From positions 1 through 64,000 of the forward strand of contig DBFJJS010000012.1 of the NCBI GenBank assembly GCA_048393055.1: a DNA stretch of 64,000 nucleotides, read 5' to 3'. Below the pieces are notes generated by a model, which saw only the letters and a program-made list of their open reading frames with translations, searched no databases and was not told where the DNA came from. Positions 58,746 to 64,000 of the stretch are shown here, one piece after another (the first letter of the stretch is position 1; every line of letters starts with the position of its first letter). The DNA comes from Faeciplasma sp048393055 (lineage in GTDB: Bacteria; Bacillota; Clostridia; Oscillospirales; Ruminococcaceae). Both the position numbers and the translations under genes were made by a program.

Positions 58746-59981
58746 ATGGAATTTCACACGGCGTTCAGGTCTGCGGACATACTTTTGCCAAATGTATCTG
58801 ACATGTCAAAATGGCCGGTTGTAGCGTGCGACCAGTTTACCTCCGAGCCGGAGTACTGGCAGGAGACCGAAAGGATAGTTGGCTCAAGCCCTTCTACCCT
58901 GCGGCTTGTGCTGCCGGAGCTTTATCTTGACAAGCCGGACGTCGACAAAAGAATATCCCAGATAAATTCAAATATTCGCGAATATCTTAATAATGGGCTG
59001 TTCACAAAATACCCCGACGCCATGGTATACGTAAGGCGCATACAGTCCGACGGCAGGCTCAGAGAAGGCATTGTGGGAGCGGTGGACCTTGAATGCTACG
59101 ATTATCGCGCAGGCTCGTCCTCGCAGATAAGGGCAACCGAGGCGACCGTTGCCGAGCGTATCCCTCCGAGGCTTAAAATAAGGGAAAACGCGGAGATAGA
59201 GCTTCCGCACATTATGATTCTGATTGACGACTTCGACCGCACAGTAATAGAGCCGATGGCAAAAAAGAGCCTTAAAAAGCTTTACAGCTGCGAGCTTATG
59301 CAGGGCGGAGGGAGCATATCGGGATATCTTATGGGCAAATCCGAGATAGCCGAGGTCGATTTCGCGCTTTCAAGGCTTGCCGAAAAAATGCAGATGCTTT
59401 TTGCCATGGGCGACGGAAACCATTCCCTTGCCACCGCAAAGGAGCACTACGAGGCGATTAAGCGCAAAAACCCGGGCGCAGATTACAGCCGCCACCCCGC
59501 GAGATACGCGCTTTGCGAGATAGTAAACCTGCACTCGCCCGCGCTGGAATTCGAGGCAATTCACAGGATAGTTAGCGGCGCGGACGTCCGTGGCCTTATA
59601 AAAGTCATTACCGAAGGGCTCGGGCTATCCGAGAAGGAATCCAATCAGAAGATAAAGCTTGTGTGGAGCGAAGGAGAGAGGACAATGTATGTCCACAATC
59701 CGCTTTCAAAGCTTGCGGTGGGAAGCCTTCAGGCGGTTTTAGACGAACATATATCCCACAGCGGCGCTAAAATAGACTATATTCACGGCGAGGACGTTGT
59801 AAAACGGCTTGCGCAAAAGGACAGCTCGGTCGGATTTATCCTTGAGCCGATGAAAAAGAGCGAGCTTTTCGAAGCGGTCGTTTCGGACGGCGCGCTTCCC
59901 AGAAAGACGTTTTCAATGGGTCATGCGCAGGACAAGAGATACTATCTTGAGGCGAAAATGATAGCATATCCACAGATGTAA
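58746..59981 (+). CDS. DUF1015 family protein
   Basis: 411 residues covering the whole DUF1015 family: N-terminal SADILLPNVSDMSKWPVVAC, central AMGDGNHSLATAKEHYEAIK and C-terminal RKTFSMGHAQDKRYYLEAK. The function is not established as far as I know; the DGNHS motif suggests an enzyme or nucleotide-binding role. It starts about 40 bases after secA and may be read with it; no terminator is seen in between. Confidence 0.88.
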   Translation: MEFHTAFRSADILLPNVSDMSKWPVVACDQFTSEPEYWQETERIVGSSPSTLRLVLPELYLDKPDVDKRISQINSNIREYLNNGLFTKYPDAMVYVRRIQSDGRLREGIVGAVDLECYDYRAGSSSQIRATEATVAERIPPRLKIRENAEIELPHIMILIDDFDRTVIEPMAKKSLKKLYSCELMQGGGSISGYLMGKSEIAEVDFALSRLAEKMQMLFAMGDGNHSLATAKEHYEAIKRKNPGADYSRHPARYALCEIVNLHSPALEFEAIHRIVSGADVRGLIKVITEGLGLSEKESNQKIKLVWSEGERTMYVHNPLSKLAVGSLQAVLDEHISHSGAKIDYIHGEDVVKRLAQKDSSVGFILEPMKKSELFEAVVSDGALPRKTFSMGHAQDKRYYLEAKMIAYPQM

Positions 59982-60027
59982 GTTATAACTGCACATGCTA
60001 TGTATATGCCTCAGATTTGGAGGACAC

Positions 60028-60642
60028 ATGAAAAGCATATATGTAGTTTTTGCCAAGACTGACCTTCGGGTAGGCAGATTGATAAGGCTGATAACCCACA
60101 ACCGATACAATCATGTTGCAATATCTCTTGACGGGCTTAAAACGCTCTGTTCATTTTCAAGGATATACTTAAATCACCCTCTGGTGGGAGGGTATGTAGA
60201 GGAATCGCCGAACAGATACCTTTTGAGCAATCGGTGCTTTGTCAAGGCGGTGGAAATAGACGTGAGCGACAACACCTATGCGCTTTTGGCTGCCTACATA
60301 GCGAAAATGCAGCGCAACCCCGAAGCATACGTATATAATTACGGCTCTGCCGCGAGCTATGTTTTGGGCAGGAGGCTTGAAAGCGAGAGGGCGTTTACCT
60401 GTGTTGAGTTTGTAAGGGATGTGCTGGTGCGCTCCGGCGTGCTGGCTGATATAAGGAGATCCTGCGTCAGGATATCTGAGCTCGAGCGGGAGCTGTCCGC
60501 ATATGACTGCCGCGAGGGAACGGCGAAGGAAATTTTCCCGCGCACGGGCTGGGGCAGCGATATTTATCTTGCCGAGGTGGGACGCATTGCCGCTGCAAAA
60601 GAGGCAATGAGGCGGTTTGGCAGGATGATAAGAAGCTATTAG
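60028..60642 (+). CDS. permuted NlpC/P60 (YiiX-like) cysteine hydrolase
   Basis: 204 residues from the ATG at 60028, chosen for TTGGAGG just upstream; an ATG at 59995 lacks one. The His-then-Cys order of circularly permuted papain-like enzymes is visible: H29 in YNHVAIS and C125 in FTCVEFVRD. GGYVEESP near 55-62 is also typical. No signal peptide is present, so it probably acts in the cytoplasm or is an unusual anchor; the substrate may be a lipid, amide or peptide. Confidence 0.75.
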   Translation: MKSIYVVFAKTDLRVGRLIRLITHNRYNHVAISLDGLKTLCSFSRIYLNHPLVGGYVEESPNRYLLSNRCFVKAVEIDVSDNTYALLAAYIAKMQRNPEAYVYNYGSAASYVLGRRLESERAFTCVEFVRDVLVRSGVLADIRRSCVRISELERELSAYDCREGTAKEIFPRTGWGSDIYLAEVGRIAAAKEAMRRFGRMIRSY

Positions 60643-60651
60643 CTATTAGTA

Positions 60652-60684
60652 AAAAGCAGTTCAGTATGAACTGCTTTTATTTTT
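60652..60684. terminator. bidirectional terminator
   Basis: AAAAGCAGTTCA and TGAACTGCTTTT pair with loop GTA; T-runs on both strands serve the hydrolase gene and the convergent HAD gene. Confidence 0.88.
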
Positions 60685-60695
60685 ACGGGATGCAA

Positions 60696-61346
60696 TCAAA
60701 TGTCGAGTATTTTGTCCGCCATATCCGCTGGGCTTATGGCGATAAAATCCGCGCCGGCTTCCTTAAGCTCCTCGATTCCCCCGTAGCCATAGCTTACTCC
60801 TACGCACTTAATGCCGTTTTGGTGAGCCCCGGCGACGTCATAGCTGCGGTCCCCCACCATAAGCGCGCCGCTTTTTATACGCACGTCGAGGACATCAAGA
60901 CTCCGCGAAATAACCTCAGATTTAGTCACAGTGGAGCTGTTAAGCGGGACGCCGCATACAGCGTCGAAATATTTTGAGAGCATAAACCGATCTAAGATCC
61001 TTACGGCGAAGGCTTCGGGCTTTGATGTAGCGACCGCAAGCCGCGCCCCGCTGCCTTTGAGCGCGTCGAGCGCTTCGGGGATGCCCGGGAATACGCTGTT
61101 TTCAAATATCCCGCGGTCGGCAAAATACTCCCTGTACGCCCTCACGGCTTCGTCGATGCGTTCTCCCGAAAGCCCTGCAAAGCGCTCAAAGGAATACGCC
61201 AGCGGAGGTCCCATGAATTTTTTGAGCGTTTTAGCATCCGGCTCGGGAAATCCCAGCTTTTTTGCCGCGTATATTACCGAGTTTATTATTCCCGGCGCGG
61301 AATCTGTCAATGTTCCGTCGAGATCAAAAAGAATGTATTTTTCCAT
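60696..61346 (-). CDS. HAD-family phosphatase (phosphoglycolate phosphatase-like)
   Basis: 216 residues from the ATG at 61346, with AAGGGAAT upstream. Motif I DLDGTLTDS at 8-16, motif II VATSKPEAFA, motif III with Lys in VTKSEVI, and motif IV MVGDRSYD are complete. The cap is the helical type of the Gph/PpaX group. It removes phosphate from a small metabolite. It starts 26 bases downstream of polA, so the two are co-transcribed. Confidence 0.9.
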   Translation of the reverse strand: MEKYILFDLDGTLTDSAPGIINSVIYAAKKLGFPEPDAKTLKKFMGPPLAYSFERFAGLSGERIDEAVRAYREYFADRGIFENSVFPGIPEALDALKGSGARLAVATSKPEAFAVRILDRFMLSKYFDAVCGVPLNSSTVTKSEVISRSLDVLDVRIKSGALMVGDRSYDVAGAHQNGIKCVGVSYGYGGIEELKEAGADFIAISPADMADKILDI

Positions 61347-61372
61347 TTTATTCCCTTCTGCCTGTCTATATG

Positions 61373-63895
61373 TCAGTCCTTCGCGTCGTACCAGCTTTGC
61401 CCCGAGTTCACCTCCGCTGTAAGAGGAACGCTGAGGCTGACGGCGTTTTTCATCTCTTCTGCCAGTATCTGCGCGGCTTTTTCGGCGCATCCGCTTGCAG
61501 CCTCTACGATAAGCTCGTCGTGAACCTGCAAAATAAGCCTTGCGTCGAGCGCTTCTTTTTTCAATCGCCTGTACACCTTTACCATCGCTATCTTTATGAT
61601 GTCGGCGGCAGTGCCCTGTATGGGGGCGTTCATAGCGGCTCGCCTGCCGAACGCCTGAAGGTTCTTGTTGGAGCTTTTGAGCTCAGGGATATACCGCCTT
61701 CTTCCGAAGAGCGTTGTGACATACCCGTTTTTTTCAGCAAAGCTTACGGTGTCCTTCATAAATTTGTCTACAGCCGGAAAGCCCGCGAGATATGATTTTA
61801 TATACCTGTCCGCCTGCGCCACCGACACGTTAATGTCTTTTGAGAGGGAAAACGCTCCTATTCCATATATAATTCCAAAGTTTACCGCCTTGGCGGCGCG
61901 TCTCATATCGTGATCCACCATTTCCGGCGGCACTCCGAACACCTGTGAGGCTGTTCTTGTGTGTATATCCGTGCCCGAGAGGAAGGTCGAGCGCATGTTT
62001 TCATCCCCGCACATCGACGCCAATACCCTAAGCTCGATCTGAGAGTAGTCCGCGTCCAAAAGAGTGCAGCCGTCGTCCGCCACAAAGAATTTGCGCATCC
62101 TGCTGCCGATTTCCTTTCTTACCGGGATGTTCTGCATATTCGGGTTTGCCGAGGATATTCGCCCGGTCCTTGTTTCGGTCTGCTTGAACTCGCTTCTTAC
62201 CCTGCCGTCCGGGCATACTACCTCTAAAAGTCCGTCAACATAGGTGGATTTGAGCTTTGTAAGCGTTCGGTACTCAAGGATAAGCCCTATTATAGGGTGG
62301 AAGCTTATAAGCCCCTCGAGTATTTCCGCGCCGGTGGAGTAGCCGCTCTTGGTCTTTTTTCCTGCCGGAAGCCCCAGCTCCTCAAACAGGACCGTTCCGA
62401 GCTGCTTCGGGGAGGAAATGTTGAATTCATGCCCCGCCAGCTTGTAAATCTCCTGCCTGAGCTTTGCAATGTCGCCGTCAAGCCCTTTGCCGAATTCCTT
62501 TATTCCTTCGGCATCTACCTTTACGCCTATTACCTCCATAGACGCGAGCACCTCGCACAGAGGAAGCTCTATGTCGCGGTATAAAGAGCTCATCCCTGTC
62601 GCCGCAAGCTGAGAGTCGAGCGCGTCGCGAAGCCGCCCAAGGCTTAAAAGCGCGCCGAATTTTTCGTCCGCGCTGTACGCGACGCCGTATGCGGAGCAGA
62701 GGTTTTCCGGAGTGTAATCGCTTGCCTGCGAGTTTAAAAGATATCCCGCGAGGTCGCAGGAAAACTCGAGGTTTTCAAGGCTTCTTTTGTTTTCAAACGC
62801 GAATTTATAGGCGCTTTTTGCTTCAAACGCGACCTTTTCGGACATAGATTCAAAATATGACAGAATAAGCTCCCTGTCGCAGGTGACATACACCGTTTTT
62901 TCGCAGTGGACAAAAAGCTCGCCGCCGCTTAAAACAAACTCGCTTTTTTTGCCAGCCGTTTTTTCCACAGCCTCCTGCGTAAGAGCAGCCGTCTCATAGC
63001 TGTCGCAAACGGTCTGGGGCTCGTTTTCCTCAGCCGGCGCTTTAAGCCCCAGCTTGTCTATCAGCCGGTACATCTCAAGCTCGTTAAGGAGCGAGTAGAG
63101 CCTTTTATCGTCTCTTTGTGAAAAAGCGTAGTCTGAAAGCTCCCCGGGGACGGGCGCATCGCGGACGATTGTCGCAAGCCACTTGCTCTCAAAGGCGGAG
63201 TCTTTTCCCGCCTCAAGCTTTGCCCTCACGCTTGGGGTAAGCTTTGCGCTCTCAAGGCAGCTATAGAGGTTTTCAACAGTAGTGTATTCTTTTATAAGGC
63301 TGAGAGCGGTTTTTTCGCCTATTCCCGGAACTCCCGGGATATTGTCCGAGCTGTCCCCCATCAGCGCCTTTATATCTATTAAATTTACCGGTTCTACCCC
63401 GTAGTCGGCTAAAAATCTTTCGCGGTCGTAGCTTATAGTCTCACGGTTTGTGACAAGTCTGACCGTCACCCTGTCCCTTATAAGCTGCAGGGTGTCCCTG
63501 TCGCCCGAGAGAATGAAGCACTCGTTCCCGCTGTCCTCAAACAGCTTTGAAACGGAGCCTAAAATATCGTCTGCCTCGTAGCCCTCCAGCTCGAGCACCG
63601 GCACGCCCATGGCTAAAAGAATCTCCTTTACCTTCGGAAGCTGCATGGCAAGCTCGTCCGGCATTCCGTGGCGGTTCGCCTTGTAAAAGCTGCACTTGAC
63701 ATGCCGGAAGGTCGGAGCTTTCAAATCGAACGCCACCGCGGCGCAGTCAGGTCCGACGATGTCCAGCTCCTTCAAAAGTATATTCATAAATCCGGTAATC
63801 GCGTTTGTGTAAAATCCCTTCGAGGTAGTGAGGAGCTTTATTCCGTAAAACGCGCGGTTTAGCACCGAGTTTCCGTCTATAGCAAGAATACGCAT
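61373..63895 (-). CDS. polA: DNA polymerase I
   Basis: 840 residues from the ATG at 63895 (RILAIDGNSVLNRAFYG), with AGGGTGG upstream; an ATG 96 bases further upstream has no support. The 5'-3' exonuclease (1-290) is complete (GYEADDILG, SGDRDTLQL, DSSDNIPGVPGIG). The 3'-5' exonuclease fold is present (about 330-470) but the metal ligands are lost (FEAKS in place of FDTET), as in many Firmicutes, so no proofreading is expected. The polymerase domain has DADYSQIELRVLASM, RRAAKAVNFGIIYG and VHDELI. It fills gaps in repair and lagging-strand synthesis. Confidence 0.96.
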   Translation of the reverse strand: MRILAIDGNSVLNRAFYGIKLLTTSKGFYTNAITGFMNILLKELDIVGPDCAAVAFDLKAPTFRHVKCSFYKANRHGMPDELAMQLPKVKEILLAMGVPVLELEGYEADDILGSVSKLFEDSGNECFILSGDRDTLQLIRDRVTVRLVTNRETISYDRERFLADYGVEPVNLIDIKALMGDSSDNIPGVPGIGEKTALSLIKEYTTVENLYSCLESAKLTPSVRAKLEAGKDSAFESKWLATIVRDAPVPGELSDYAFSQRDDKRLYSLLNELEMYRLIDKLGLKAPAEENEPQTVCDSYETAALTQEAVEKTAGKKSEFVLSGGELFVHCEKTVYVTCDRELILSYFESMSEKVAFEAKSAYKFAFENKRSLENLEFSCDLAGYLLNSQASDYTPENLCSAYGVAYSADEKFGALLSLGRLRDALDSQLAATGMSSLYRDIELPLCEVLASMEVIGVKVDAEGIKEFGKGLDGDIAKLRQEIYKLAGHEFNISSPKQLGTVLFEELGLPAGKKTKSGYSTGAEILEGLISFHPIIGLILEYRTLTKLKSTYVDGLLEVVCPDGRVRSEFKQTETRTGRISSANPNMQNIPVRKEIGSRMRKFFVADDGCTLLDADYSQIELRVLASMCGDENMRSTFLSGTDIHTRTASQVFGVPPEMVDHDMRRAAKAVNFGIIYGIGAFSLSKDINVSVAQADRYIKSYLAGFPAVDKFMKDTVSFAEKNGYVTTLFGRRRYIPELKSSNKNLQAFGRRAAMNAPIQGTAADIIKIAMVKVYRRLKKEALDARLILQVHDELIVEAASGCAEKAAQILAEEMKNAVSLSVPLTAEVNSGQSWYDAKD

Positions 63896-64000
63896 AAGTC
63901 CACCCTGAATTTTTAGAATTATAATATCAAATATAGTATACCACTTTTTTTCCGCGAGGCAAGCCGGCATAATAAAATTGCGCTTTGCCACTGTTCAAAA

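Noticed and set aside
1..64000. tRNA, rRNA, CRISPR arrays, IS elements and prophage genes
   Set aside because: Looked for T-loop and rRNA signatures, regularly spaced repeats and transposase/integrase motifs; none was seen.

Overview
The window reads as chromosomal DNA of a spore-forming, anaerobic, low- to moderate-GC Firmicute, most like the class Clostridia and probably an Oscillospiraceae/Ruminococcaceae-type gut organism. The evidence is gpr (spore germination protease) and spoVG, a single-chain pyruvate:ferredoxin oxidoreductase, HPr with both H15 and S46, a T-box leader on hisS-aspS, the ylxM-ffh-rpsP-khpA-rimM-trmD operon, and the short eukaryote/archaeal-type prolyl-tRNA synthetase. 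The organism assignment is an inference from gene content. No rRNA, tRNA, CRISPR array, complete IS or prophage was seen.

Layout. 1-330: edge of a probable mobile element (start of a small Cys-rich gene behind a terminator-like leader). 345-2347: glycosyltransferase plus collagen-like surface protein. 2538-6092: nifJ. 6256-9686: housekeeping and sporulation genes (lipoprotein, rpsT, gpr, acpP, NUDIX, spoVG). 9858-12935: murC-lexA-NUDIX-3-methyladenine glycosylase operon behind a LexA-type operator. 13036-17169: ftsE-ftsX-envC plus an S41-like protein that has lost its catalytic dyad. 17390-19140: CdaR-type regulator and HPr. 19374-23136: SRP/ribosome-maturation operon. 23673-27225: hisS-aspS with T-box. 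27469-32810: mreBCD, PBP2 and a methylglyoxal-synthase-like gene with altered active-site residues. 33142-37173: DegV, ClC channel, acyltransferase. 37371-40601: lipoprotein, MBOAT and DHHW acetylation operon. 40720-42506: proS and a small membrane protein. 42958-44565: HtrA protease. 44854-48369: a catalytically stripped MBOAT-like protein, an SH3b protein with a DHHW-like remnant, and a radical SAM protein. 48576-51721: two tandem paralogous solute-binding lipoproteins. 51722-52348: a candidate small RNA and an overlooked 39-residue membrane protein. 52349-63895: flippase, YdbC, histidine phosphatase, XRE regulator, secA, DUF1015, a permuted NlpC/P60-like protein, HAD phosphatase and polA.

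Much of the window concerns the cell surface: wall precursor synthesis (murC), rod shape (mreBCD-PBP2), septal hydrolase control (FtsEX-EnvC), surface O-acetylation (MBOAT/DHHW), a glycosylated collagen-like filament and envelope proteases.

The most unusual signals are: (i) a second MBOAT/DHHW-like gene pair whose catalytic parts are missing and which carries two SH3b domains instead; (ii) an S41 protease homologue, embedded in the ftsEX-envC operon, with both catalytic residues replaced and an apparent ACG start; (iii) a methylglyoxal synthase homologue lacking the catalytic Asp and His; and (iv) several small features not covered by standard gene calls.
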